This document shows positions 17,759 to 25,156 of a stretch of 64,000 bases of DNA, in pieces; the first letter of the stretch is position 1; every line of letters starts with the position of its first letter. A program made the position numbers and the translations under genes. The notes under the pieces are model-generated. The model ran no database searches. It worked only from the letters and a program-made list of their open reading frames with translations, and had not been told where the DNA came from. The stretch is taken from assembly GCA_029008095.1 (NCBI GenBank), contig JAQXJB010000052.1:186001-250000 (forward strand), in the 5' to 3' direction. This DNA comes from Clostridiales bacterium (GTDB taxonomy: Bacteria; Bacillota; Clostridia; Oscillospirales; Oscillospiraceae).

Positions 17759-19050
17759 TGCAGCTCGCTCTCCTTTCGTATCCGCTTGGCTTTATGGCGT
17801 TCGATCACACGGTAAATCTTCTTTGTTGTCATTCCCTGCACAATCACGGTAAAAAGTATAATAATGTAGGTAGCATGAAGCAGAAGCATATATGTCTCAG
17901 GCGGAAGGGAACTTTGAGTACTTAGCACCAGGGCAAGGGAAAGGCCGCCCTTCAGCGCGCTCCAGGTCATGAGCGCGGTATATTCGGCAAGATTGTAGCC
18001 GCCCGGGATCCTTTTTGTGCGGCTGACAGCCGTTGGGAGTGCCACGCCCACCCCGCGGGAAATCAATACGGCTATGATCGCCGCAACGCCGATCTGCAGC
18101 ATAGAGGCGGACGGAGACAGCCTTAATGACGTCAGTCCGATAAGCACAAAAAGAACGCTGTTGAGCAGGCTGTCAATAACGTCCCAAAAGCGGGAGTACA
18201 AATCTTCCTTATCCACGACCTGGCGGAAACGCTCCATCTTATCCATGCCGTAGGAAAACGCCATGCCGCATATGACCGAAGCGATCACTCCGGAAAAACC
18301 GCAGAGCTCGCAGATCACATAGGCGGAAGAAACCGCCAATATGCTTATCAAGATATGATTGAACGGCTTGTGTGAGCGCTTCATAAGGAAAAGCAGCACG
18401 CACGACACGGCAAAAGCGACCGCTGCTGCGCCGAGCACCTCCCGGACCATCAACAGGGCGAAGTTTTCCCGCCCCATGTTGGTAACGATGCTCTTTACAA
18501 AAGCGAACAATGCAACCCCCATACCATCGTTGAAAAGAGATTCACTTTCAATGACGGTGGTAACATTTTTGGAAAGTCCCAGCTTATTCATAATGCCGGT
18601 AGCGGCTATCGGGTCAGTCGGTGAAACGATACAGCCGAGCAGAATACAGAGCCAAATATCCATGCCCCAGCCGAAAACATAGGATGCGAGATAGAAAAGC
18701 GCACCGTACAGCGCTGCGGATATCGCAGTCGTCAGGAATGAAAGCAAGGTAATGCTCTTTATATTTGACGTGAATTTGTTGAAATGTACCTTACTCGCTC
18801 CGGCAAACAGCATAAAGCAAAGCACGCCGTCAAGCAGATATGCTTCGAAGCTGAAATCACTTAAGCCGCTCAACGCATGCTCCAACCCATCCGACGGCAG
18901 AATAAATCCTATTAGCTTCAGCAGCACGCAGATTGAAAAAGAAAACGCCAGAAGCGCTATATCGTTCGGCATTTTAAGAAACCGTTCATTCAGCAGGCTG
19001 ATAATAGTGACAAGGAAAATAACGACGGTAAACAATGTCAGAAAGCTCAT
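17746..19050 (-). CDS. CPA1-family cation/proton antiporter (NhaP type)
   Basis: 434-residue membrane protein with about 12 hydrophobic segments and the CPA1 family core: GCIVSPTDPIAATGI (about 145-160) and the ESLFNDGMGVALF block (about 178-190, the Asn-Asp pair of ion binding). It exchanges sodium or potassium for protons across the membrane. I choose ATG 19050 because AAAGGAGG lies ten bases upstream; the longer reading begins inside the tRNA terminator. Its coupling to trkA by overlap suggests RCK control of cation/proton exchange. Confidence 0.88.
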   Translation of the reverse strand: MSFLTLFTVVIFLVTIISLLNERFLKMPNDIALLAFSFSICVLLKLIGFILPSDGLEHALSGLSDFSFEAYLLDGVLCFMLFAGASKVHFNKFTSNIKSITLLSFLTTAISAALYGALFYLASYVFGWGMDIWLCILLGCIVSPTDPIAATGIMNKLGLSKNVTTVIESESLFNDGMGVALFAFVKSIVTNMGRENFALLMVREVLGAAAVAFAVSCVLLFLMKRSHKPFNHILISILAVSSAYVICELCGFSGVIASVICGMAFSYGMDKMERFRQVVDKEDLYSRFWDVIDSLLNSVLFVLIGLTSLRLSPSASMLQIGVAAIIAVLISRGVGVALPTAVSRTKRIPGGYNLAEYTALMTWSALKGGLSLALVLSTQSSLPPETYMLLLHATYIIILFTVIVQGMTTKKIYRVIERHKAKRIRKESELHCVS

Positions 19051-19077
19051 ATTCAGGCGGCCTCCTTTCAGATAAAC

Positions 19078-19110
19078 AAAAAACGGCGCATCCCCCAAGG
19101 GCTACACCGT
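19078..19110 (-). terminator. Terminator of the tRNA operon
   Basis: Minus strand ACGGTGTA pairs with TGCGCCGT (8 bp, two G-U), enclosing an inner GCCC/GGGG stem, and is followed by six T. It ends the tRNA transcript just upstream of the antiporter ribosome site. Confidence 0.7.
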
Positions 19111-19125
19111 ATCCTGCATAGTAAC

Positions 19126-19154
19126 TGTCCTTTAGAGAACAACTCTAAAGGACA
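19126..19154. repeat. Perfect 12-bp inverted repeat after the tRNA genes
   Basis: TGTCCTTTAGAG (19126-19137) and CTCTAAAGGACA (19143-19154) with a five-base loop lie six bases past the last tRNA-Gly. It may be a processing or 3' stability hairpin; there is no T run on the minus side. Confidence 0.6.
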
Positions 19155-19160
19155 ATCTTT

Positions 19161-19236
19161 TGGAGCGGGCGACGAGGCTCGAACTCGCTACCTCCACCTT
19201 GGCAAGGTGGCGCTCTACCGGATGAGCTACGCCCGC
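19161..19236 (-). tRNA. tRNA-Gly (GCC), copy 2
   Basis: 76 bases with encoded CCA. Cloverleaf complete: acceptor GCGGGCG/CGCCCGC, anticodon stem CACCT/AGGTG with loop TTGCCAA, T loop TTCGAGC. Identical to the neighbouring copy exactly 100 bases away. Confidence 0.97.
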
Positions 19237-19260
19237 AGCTATTAAATTGAAAAGGGGAAA

Positions 19261-19336
19261 TGGAGCGGGCGACGAGGCTCGAACTCGCTACCTCCACCTT
19301 GGCAAGGTGGCGCTCTACCGGATGAGCTACGCCCGC
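19261..19336 (-). tRNA. tRNA-Gly (GCC), copy 1
   Basis: 76 bases with encoded CCA, anticodon GCC in loop TTGCCAA. Same sequence as 19161-19236; the 24-base spacer between them is not duplicated. Confidence 0.97.
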
Positions 19337-19341
19337 ATATA

Positions 19342-19417
19342 TGGTGCCTCCGGTCGGAATCGAACCAACGACACGGGGATTTTCAGTCCCCTGCTCTACC
19401 AACTGAGCTACAGAGGC
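19342..19417 (-). tRNA. tRNA-Phe (GAA)
   Basis: 76 bases with encoded CCA. Acceptor GCCTCTG/CGGAGGC, anticodon loop CTGAAAA, T loop TTCGATT. Confidence 0.97.
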
Positions 19418-19420
19418 AAA

Positions 19421-19497
19421 TGGCGACCGAGAAGGGGCTCGAACCCTCGACCTCTAGCGTGACAGGCTAGCGTTCTAACCAACTGAACTACTCGGCC
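19421..19497 (-). tRNA. tRNA-Asp (GTC)
   Basis: 77 bases with encoded CCA. Acceptor GGCCGAG/CTCGGTC (one G-U), anticodon loop CTGTCAC. Confidence 0.96.
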
Positions 19498-19530
19498 ATA
19501 ATGCGCATTCGCATTATGCAATGGATGATA

Positions 19531-19606
19531 TGGTGGGAACAACAGGGCTCGAACCTGTGACCCTCTGCTTGTAAGGCAGATGCTCTCCCAGCTGAGCTAT
19601 GCTCCC
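19531..19606 (-). tRNA. tRNA-Val (TAC)
   Basis: 76 bases with encoded CCA. Acceptor GGGAGCA, anticodon stem CTGCC/AGCAG-type with loop CTTACAA, T loop TTCGAGC. First gene of the five-tRNA operon (Val, Asp, Phe, Gly, Gly). Confidence 0.97.
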
Positions 19607-19648
19607 AAACCGTTTCCGGCTGTGTTGTCATCCGCAACAGCGATATTG

Positions 19649-19677
19649 ACTATACACCACTCACCCAAGATTGTCAA
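19649..19677 (-). promoter_or_regulatory. Strong promoter of the tRNA operon
   Basis: Minus strand TTGACA (19672-19677), 17 bases, TATAGT (19649-19654), one mismatch to consensus. Start of transcription is about 35 bases before tRNA-Val. Confidence 0.85.
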
Positions 19678-19760
19678 TACTTTTTCAGAAGATTTTTCAA
19701 AAAAACGGTATTTTTCTTAGTGCCGTACAATATTTTCCAGCAAGATACAATATCCGGAAT

Positions 19761-20507
19761 TCACCCTTTTCTACGGCAGCAGATGAACACTCTGTCTTCG
19801 TCATTTCCGGGAGCCTCAAAGGAAAGCTCGCCAAAAAGCCTGACATTCTCAAAGCCGTTTTCCGAGAGCATAGCGCTTATAGCAGCAAGGTCGGGGGTGT
19901 ACTCTACATGCTCTTCGCTTGTCCGCTCCCAGAGCTTGCCTGTCCGGCGAAATATATCCACGCCATAGACGCACTCCCGCTCCTCCTCGTAATAATCCGT
20001 ACGCCAGGCGCAGAAGAAGTCCTCGTCCTCGTCAATATATGTCATTCCGTCCATTTTGCGGAACTTTGCCTCGGTATTTACGTCAAATATAAAGACACCG
20101 CCGGGCTGGACAAAATAGCTGACGCGCTTGAACACACCGGCCAACTCCTCGGGCGGGATATAGTTGAAGCCGTCGAAGCTGCAGATGGCGGCATCCGACG
20201 TGCCGTAAAGATCAAGCTCGCGCAGGTCCTGATTTATGAACATAGGGGCAACTGAAAATTTCCCCTCCGCGGCTCTGGCATTGGCCTCCATGAGCATATC
20301 CGGTGACACATCCACGCCGATAAGCTCGTATCCCTTCTCCGCGAGGAGACAGGTTATTATACCCGTGCCGCATGCCAGGTCCAAAATGGTCTTTGGCTCT
20401 GCTCCCATGCGCGAAAACATCTTTACGAAATAATCAGCCCATGCTTCGTAATCATTATCGCACATGATGCGGTCATAGAAATTTGCCAGTGAGCAATACT
20501 CATTCAC
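19761..20507 (-). CDS. Class I SAM-dependent methyltransferase, substrate unknown
   Basis: 248-residue soluble protein. The SAM-binding motif I ILDLACGTGIITCLLAEKG is at about 41-59, followed by the acidic end of strand 2 (LIGVDVSPDML) and a motif-II like DAAICSFDGFNYI segment near 105. The C-terminal half, VEYTPDLAAISAMLSENGF, resembles small-molecule methyltransferases, but the acceptor is not recognisable. GTG start at 20507 lies inside the end of yerC (8-base overlap) with AGGTGG six bases upstream, so the two are coupled. Confidence 0.8.
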   Translation of the reverse strand: MNEYCSLANFYDRIMCDNDYEAWADYFVKMFSRMGAEPKTILDLACGTGIITCLLAEKGYELIGVDVSPDMLMEANARAAEGKFSVAPMFINQDLRELDLYGTSDAAICSFDGFNYIPPEELAGVFKRVSYFVQPGGVFIFDVNTEAKFRKMDGMTYIDEDEDFFCAWRTDYYEEERECVYGVDIFRRTGKLWERTSEEHVEYTPDLAAISAMLSENGFENVRLFGELSFEAPGNDEDRVFICCRRKG

Positions 20508-20799
20508 CTTCGCCCACCTCGAGGCGGCTGAAAACGGTACCGTAGCCGCCGGCGCCGTACTGCAGGGAACGGTTCACCCGGCTGATGATGGCGCTGCTGG
20601 CTCCTGTATTTTCCATGATGGCGTTATAAATGAGGCCCTTATACAGAAGCTTGGCAACCTCGAAACGCTGCTCCATTGCCATAAGCTCTGTCATACTGCA
20701 AAGATCCTCCAAAAACGCTTTGACTTCTTCCTCGGTCTTGAGTTCGAGAAAAGCTTTATACATAAGGGTATTATCCTGGCGTTTATTGTTCTTTTTCAT
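20500..20799 (-). CDS. yerC: YerC/YecD family TrpR-like DNA-binding protein
   Basis: 99-residue helical protein of the TrpR superfamily found in Firmicutes. Features: EEEVKAFLEDLCSMTELMAMEQRFEVAKLL (about 24-52) followed by a helix-turn-helix, ENTGASSAIISRVNRSLQYG (about 63-82). It probably acts as a repressor; target unknown. ATG 20799 is preferred to an upstream GTG at 20820 because only the former has an AGAGGTG site. A TATAAT-like box (20840-20845, minus) lies upstream with no good -35. Confidence 0.85.
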   Translation of the reverse strand: MKKNNKRQDNTLMYKAFLELKTEEEVKAFLEDLCSMTELMAMEQRFEVAKLLYKGLIYNAIMENTGASSAIISRVNRSLQYGAGGYGTVFSRLEVGEGE

Positions 20800-20938
20800 T
20801 TTATCTGACGCACCTCTCACTTGATTTATTTACACACACATTATACTCCAAAATAAAATACTATCTATTCTATATATTACCATATTGCTTTAAAAAAGTA
20901 AATGAAAAAAATTAAATAATATTTCACATTGTCCATTA

Positions 20939-20967
20939 TTGTAATAAGATTTCCAATATGCTATAAT
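20939..20967 (+). promoter_or_regulatory. Promoter of the SGNH lipoprotein gene
   Basis: TTGTAA (20939-20944), 17 bases, TATAAT (20962-20967). Predicted transcription start at about 20974, immediately before the palindrome at 20976-21010. The rest of 20821-20938 is AT-rich without a visible gene. Confidence 0.75.
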
Positions 20968-20975
20968 GAATTATC

Positions 20976-21010
20976 TTAAGGAACCTCTGAATAAATCAGA
21001 GCTTCCTTAA
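20976..21010 (+). repeat. 15-bp palindrome at the predicted 5' end of the SGNH mRNA
   Basis: TTAAGGAACCTCTGA (20976-20990), five-base loop ATAAA, TCAGAGCTTCCTTAA (20996-21010); only the central C-C position mispairs. Lying right at the predicted transcript start, it would fold as a 5'-terminal hairpin. It lacks a T run, so it is not an obvious attenuator. Confidence 0.6.
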
Positions 21011-21042
21011 TCTTATCTTCAAACTGCGAAAGGGTTATATAT

Positions 21043-22050
21043 ATGAATATATCGAAAAAATGTGTCTGTCTCTTTATGGCAGGCGCGCTGTCGCTCTCCC
21101 TCTGTGCCTGCGACCTTGTGGGCGAAGAGTCAAAGCCCGGAGCCACCCCTCCGCCTCAGAGCGACAAGGAAGACAGCAATAACAAAAACACAGCTTCTCC
21201 GGACAACACGGAATCTGTCCCTCCCGAAAGCCCGGCCGACACCGCGGATCAATCCTCCGCGTATCCCGAAGACGGCAATACCGCTCAGGAAACCGCCTCC
21301 ACCGAGCCCTCAATCGAACCTTCCTCTGAGCCCACGCCCGAGACCGCTCCACCAGCCGCGACCGATGAACCCGCCGCCGTAACTCCGCCGCCTTCGGCGG
21401 AATCCTCGGCCTTCCAGCTCTCCGGCGACGCTATACTGGGCGAGACTGCCGATATGGGCATGGAATACATTGATAAAATGGTATTTCTCGGCGACAGCAC
21501 CACCTACGGCATGAAGTATTATGCCGTACTCACCGGCGGTAAGAACACCAAGCAGGTCTGGACCCCCTCCAACGGTACGCTAACCCTCTCCTATCAGGGC
21601 TTTGCCTCCATTGTCTACCCCGAGGACGGCAGCGAAATACCGATCCGTGACGCTGTTTCCCAGTCGCTCCCGGAATACTTGGTCATTACCCTCGGCGTGA
21701 ACGGCGTTTCCTTTATGGATGAGGATTACTTCAAATCCGAGTACACCGATCTGGTTACTGACATTCAGTCTCTCAGCCCCAACACAAAGATAATCCTTCA
21801 GTCCATCTTCCCTGTCGCATCCAATTATGAATATCTCAGTTCGATCAATAACGAGAAGATAGCCAAGGCCAACGGCTGGGTATTGGAGGTCGCAGAAAAC
21901 ACCGGCGTCAAATTTCTGAACACCGCGTCGGCCCTTGTGGGAGCTGATGGATGGCTGCCCCAGAAATACCAGAACGGCGACGGACTGCACCTGAACGAGA
22001 CCGGCTTCAGCGTTGTCCTCTCCTACATCCGCACCCATGGCTATCAGTGA
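21043..22050 (+). CDS. SGNH/GDSL-type hydrolase lipoprotein
   Basis: 335-residue surface lipoprotein. Signal sequence with lipobox LCAC (Cys23), then a disordered Pro/Glu/Ser/Thr linker to about residue 125, then an SGNH hydrolase domain. Catalytic marks: block I FLGDSTTYG with Ser152, a GVNG segment (218-221) in the place of the Asn block, and DGLHLN with Asp313 and His316. Substrate is unknown; this class often handles O-acetyl groups on surface glycans. Followed 38 bases later by a DUF4358 lipoprotein, a frequent neighbour of acetylation systems, but no MBOAT acyltransferase is present here. Confidence 0.82.
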   Translation: MNISKKCVCLFMAGALSLSLCACDLVGEESKPGATPPPQSDKEDSNNKNTASPDNTESVPPESPADTADQSSAYPEDGNTAQETASTEPSIEPSSEPTPETAPPAATDEPAAVTPPPSAESSAFQLSGDAILGETADMGMEYIDKMVFLGDSTTYGMKYYAVLTGGKNTKQVWTPSNGTLTLSYQGFASIVYPEDGSEIPIRDAVSQSLPEYLVITLGVNGVSFMDEDYFKSEYTDLVTDIQSLSPNTKIILQSIFPVASNYEYLSSINNEKIAKANGWVLEVAENTGVKFLNTASALVGADGWLPQKYQNGDGLHLNETGFSVVLSYIRTHGYQ

Positions 22051-22088
22051 ATACAAATCAGCACAACATAAAGAAAGGCACGAAAAAA

Positions 22089-22580
22089 ATGAGAAAATTT
22101 ATTGCCGCCGCACTTATCCTCGCTACCCTCTGCTCCCTCTGCGCCTGCTCCTCAGGTAAGAGTACCGTTGAATACAAGACCGACGTTGCCGTCTCCGAGC
22201 TCGCTGAGCAGATCACAGCCATCAATGACAACTGGAACTTCGCCGCAATGAACGAGAACTACATCGCCGGAGCGATGAAGATAGACGTAAGCGGATACGC
22301 CGACTACATCGTGAACATAAATGCCCTCGGCACCAACGTTGACGAATTCGGCATCTTCAAGGCTAATGACGAAGGCTCCGTAGCTTCCGTCAAGGAGGAC
22401 GCAGAAAATTATCTGAAATTCCGTCTCGACACCTGGATGGATGAATACATGCCCGAGGAGAAGCCCAAGCTGGAGAACGCCGAGGTAAAGGTATGCGGTC
22501 TTTACGTCATGTACGCCATATTTGACGACGCCACCCGGGCCGATGCATTCGCCGCTTTTGAAAACTATCTGAAGAAATAA
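22089..22580 (+). CDS. DUF4358-like lipoprotein
   Basis: 163-residue lipoprotein: hydrophobic leader MRKFIAAALILATL, lipobox LCAC (Cys20), then a compact soluble domain with the pattern of DUF4358 (FGIFKA near residue 78, AENYLKFRLDTWMDEYMPEE near 97, and a C-terminal YVMYAIFDD strand). Function unknown. ATG 22089 has AGAAAGG upstream; a longer upstream reading overlaps the SGNH gene and is rejected. Likely cotranscribed with the SGNH gene and followed by a long terminator hairpin. Confidence 0.75.
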   Translation: MRKFIAAALILATLCSLCACSSGKSTVEYKTDVAVSELAEQITAINDNWNFAAMNENYIAGAMKIDVSGYADYIVNINALGTNVDEFGIFKANDEGSVASVKEDAENYLKFRLDTWMDEYMPEEKPKLENAEVKVCGLYVMYAIFDDATRADAFAAFENYLKK

Positions 22581-22602
22581 TTTGATATCCGTATAAAACT
22601 TT

Positions 22603-22656
22603 CCTCCCGGTAAAAAATATGGGCGATGAACTCATATTTTTCCGGGAGGTTTTTTT
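22603..22656 (+). terminator. Long terminator whose 3' arm holds the next gene's Shine-Dalgarno
   Basis: CCTCCCGG (22603-22610) pairs with CCGGGAGG (22642-22649), extended inward by A/T pairs, and is followed by seven T (22650-22656). The SLH gene ATG begins at 22657, directly after the T run, and GGGAGG in the stem is its only ribosome site. The same bases therefore serve in termination and initiation. Confidence 0.8.
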
Positions 22657-23655
22657 ATGAAGACAAGCAGCACATTCCGCAGACTGGCTTTGATTATGGC
22701 CATTATTCTGTCTCTTACATTCTCCGCGCACGCTCTTGAGGTAATAAGCGTTTCCATAACGCCTAAGCCCACCGAGAGCGCAAATTATGCCCCCATCGCC
22801 GAAAACCTCAGTTTCACCACCTACAAGGATGTGGCGGTTCACGGCGAATTTGCCGCTGTGGATCCCGAAGGCGACGTGATAAGCTTCCGGGTCGCCGCGC
22901 AGCCCAGAAAGGGCACTGTGGAGGTAAACGACACGGGCTTCGTCTACTCCCCTGGCAACGGCAAGAAAGGCCGCGACCGCTTCACCTATGTTGCAATGGA
23001 CAGCAACGGCAACGTCTCTGACGAGGCCACTGTGGATATCCTCATTGAGAAGCTGAACGTAAAGGTATCCTACTCCGATATGGATGGTAATGACGCTCAT
23101 TACGCGGCTCTGCGGCTGGCCGAGGAAGGCATCTATATCGGTGAGCAGATCGGCAGCGAATACTATTTTGACCCTGACGAAATACTCAGCCGCGGCGAAT
23201 TTCTCACCCTCTGCCTGAACACCATCGGCCTTGAGCCGCTGGAGGGCATCACCCGAACCGGCTTCTCCGATGACGCTGATATACCCGCTTGGGAGAAGGC
23301 GTATATTTCCACAGCTCTGATGGCCGGCGTGGTGCAGGGCTATTCCACCGATGAAGGCAAGATAGTTTTTGCCTCTGCCGACGAAATAAGCTGCGCCGAG
23401 GCTATGGTAATGCTCAACAATTCTCTGAAGATTTCCAATGTAAGCTCCGCTTCAAGTCTTGACGCCGAAGCGCTCCCCGTATGGGCAGCTCAGGCCGCAG
23501 CTAATCTGAGCGCCTGCAGCATAATCAACCCCTCCATCGCCAATTACAACAGTCCGCTGACCCGCGGCGACGCCGCAAAGATGCTCTGCTCCTCCCTTGA
23601 CCTGTTGGCGGAACGGGAGAGCAATAAAGGCTCGCTGTTGAGCTGGGCATGGTAA
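22657..23655 (+). CDS. Secreted protein with cadherin-like and SLH domains
   Basis: 332 residues. Signal peptide with cleavage after SAHA (about 26). Residues 45-130 form a cadherin-like/Big_9 domain (FTTYKDVAVHGEF, DPEGDVISFRVAAQPRKGTV, DRFTYVAMDSNGN), often seen in bacterial adhesins. Residues about 140-325 hold S-layer homology repeats: AALRLAEEGI / LSRGEFLTLCLNTIG, a second around IPAWEKAYISTALMAGVVQGY, and a degenerate third ending LTRGDAAKMLCSSL. SLH repeats bind pyruvylated wall polymer, so the protein is probably wall-anchored. Expression depends on read-through of, or a promoter inside, the terminator just upstream. Confidence 0.82.
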   Translation: MKTSSTFRRLALIMAIILSLTFSAHALEVISVSITPKPTESANYAPIAENLSFTTYKDVAVHGEFAAVDPEGDVISFRVAAQPRKGTVEVNDTGFVYSPGNGKKGRDRFTYVAMDSNGNVSDEATVDILIEKLNVKVSYSDMDGNDAHYAALRLAEEGIYIGEQIGSEYYFDPDEILSRGEFLTLCLNTIGLEPLEGITRTGFSDDADIPAWEKAYISTALMAGVVQGYSTDEGKIVFASADEISCAEAMVMLNNSLKISNVSSASSLDAEALPVWAAQAAANLSACSIINPSIANYNSPLTRGDAAKMLCSSLDLLAERESNKGSLLSWAW

Positions 23656-23707
23656 TCGCGGCTCCATTCGTCGATGGTAGAAAAATATTGCGGCAGACTT
23701 TAAAATA

Positions 23708-23730
23708 CGCCGGTGGCATTGCCACCGGCG
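23708..23730. terminator. Bidirectional hairpin between convergent genes
   Basis: Perfect 10-bp stem CGCCGGTGGC / GCCACCGGCG with an ATT loop. It closes the long minus-strand gene array and the plus-strand SLH gene. T tracts are modest on both sides. Confidence 0.7.
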
Positions 23731-23742
23731 TTGTGCTATGTA

Positions 23743-24249
23743 TCAATACTTATGCTTGCTGTGCTGCTCCAGATCGTTGGGTATATTTCGCTCGGTCTGG
23801 TACGCGGTGAGAGGCTTCTCCAAATCTTTATAGTAGTCAGCGGAAAGCTTAACACCCTTGGATTCGCCCTTGACGATGAGTTCAGCGAAGGTGTTGTTGG
23901 TTCTTGCCGCGCGGGAATTGACCGCGTTTACGCCGGGGAAGGTCCAGATGATAGCGCTGATCTTCTCGATGGGATATTCCTTCACGCCGAAGAGCGAATA
24001 GACAACGATAGCCGTGTCATAAAGCTCTACTCTGGCGACAGCAATGAGTCTGATAACGAGAATCAGAACAGCCACCATGAGGATAAAGGAAATAACCAGT
24101 GCCACCGAGATGATACGACCGCTCTTCAGGTTGCTGCTGAGCAGCGCGCCGAAGACGACGATCAGTGCAACTTCGAGACAGACCTCTGGCATGTAGACCA
24201 TAGGTACTGTACCGAACCTGCGAATTTTTTTTCCATACTTTTCTTCCAT
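23743..24249 (-). CDS. Membrane protein with PH-like domain, function unknown
   Basis: 168 residues from ATG 24249 (AAAGGAG seven bases upstream). Two hydrophobic segments (about 21-40 and 46-73) are followed by a soluble part reading VELYDTAIVVYSLFGVKEYPIEKISAIIW, which looks like the strand pattern of bacterial PH (YdbS/YdbT-like) domains. It is the last gene of the cdaA-to-rsgA array, 19 bases after rsgA, in the place where rpe often lies in relatives. No function can be assigned. Confidence 0.6.
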   Translation of the reverse strand: MEEKYGKKIRRFGTVPMVYMPEVCLEVALIVVFGALLSSNLKSGRIISVALVISFILMVAVLILVIRLIAVARVELYDTAIVVYSLFGVKEYPIEKISAIIWTFPGVNAVNSRAARTNNTFAELIVKGESKGVKLSADYYKDLEKPLTAYQTERNIPNDLEQHSKHKY

Positions 24250-24268
24250 AACATATCTCCTTTTATAT

Positions 24269-25156
24269 TTAAAATTTCTTTGCATTCCATTCTCTGAGGT
24301 CTTTGAGCTGCTCATGCAGACGCACATAGCTGGCATGCCTGCTGGGACAGATATCCCCGCGTTCCACAGCTTCGATTACCGCGCAGCCCATTTCCTTCAC
24401 ATGCGCACAGTCGGCAAATCGGCACTTACCGCTATATGGAGCAAATTCGCGGAACAGCTCCGGGAGCCGCTCCTTAAGCTCAAGATCCACATCATCCGCG
24501 TCAAAGGAAGAAAAGCCCGGTGTATCTATTGCCGCGGCTCCGTTGGAAAAGCGAAACATTTCCACATGGCGAGTGGTATGGCGGCCGCGTCCAAGCTTCT
24601 CGCTGACCTCGCCGGTCTCAATTCCGAAATCCGGTTCGAGGGCGTTCAGCAAACTTGACTTTCCAACGCCGGAATTACCCGTAAACGCGCATACATGTCC
24701 CTTTATGGTCTCTCCCAGTTCCGCCACACCCTCACCGGAAAAAGCGCTGGTGCGGATCGTTCTGAAACCGGAGCGGGAGTAGATATCAAAAAGCTCGTCA
24801 CCGGGATCGGCATCACTTTTATTGACGCAAATTATGGGCTCACAGCCCTTCAATTCCGCTATGGCCGCTATACGATCCACCAGAAATGGGTCCGTCACCG
24901 GGATAACGGCTGAGGCAATGATGACCATCATATCAATATTGGCTACCGAGGGACGGATGAAGGAATTTCTCCGGGGCAGTATTTCCACCAGAGTCCCTTT
25001 GCCGTTTTCGGTTTCCTCTATCATCACCTCATCGCCCACAAGGGGAGATACTCCGTCCTTGCGGAACCTGCCTCTTGCCCGGCACTCTATTTTCCCTTCA
25101 GGCGTATCAACGTAATAAAAACCGCTGAGCGCCTTAAAAACTATGCCTTTCTTCAT
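24269..25156 (-). CDS. rsgA: Ribosome small subunit-dependent GTPase
   Basis: Circularly permuted GTPase that checks late 30S maturation. 295 residues: OB fold (1-65), then G4 CVNKSD (about 118), G5-like region, G1 GNSGVGKSSLLNAL (about 164), G3 DTPGF (about 211), and a C-terminal zinc site with CRFADCAH...C (about 247-260). ATG 25156 overlaps the kinase stop by four bases (ATGA). Its place after prkC is standard in Firmicutes. Confidence 0.95.
   Translation of the reverse strand: MKKGIVFKALSGFYYVDTPEGKIECRARGRFRKDGVSPLVGDEVMIEETENGKGTLVEILPRRNSFIRPSVANIDMMVIIASAVIPVTDPFLVDRIAAIAELKGCEPIICVNKSDADPGDELFDIYSRSGFRTIRTSAFSGEGVAELGETIKGHVCAFTGNSGVGKSSLLNALEPDFGIETGEVSEKLGRGRHTTRHVEMFRFSNGAAAIDTPGFSSFDADDVDLELKERLPELFREFAPYSGKCRFADCAHVKEMGCAVIEAVERGDICPSRHASYVRLHEQLKDLREWNAKKF

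Noticed and set aside
19126..19154. Insertion-sequence end or attachment site beside the tRNA cluster
   Set aside because: There is a perfect inverted repeat next to the last tRNA-Gly, but no integrase, no duplicated tRNA 3' end and no foreign genes on either side.
19161..19336. Recent duplication of a larger segment including tRNA-Gly
   Set aside because: Only the 76-base tRNA itself is repeated; flanking and spacer sequences differ, so there is no sign of a larger duplicated unit.
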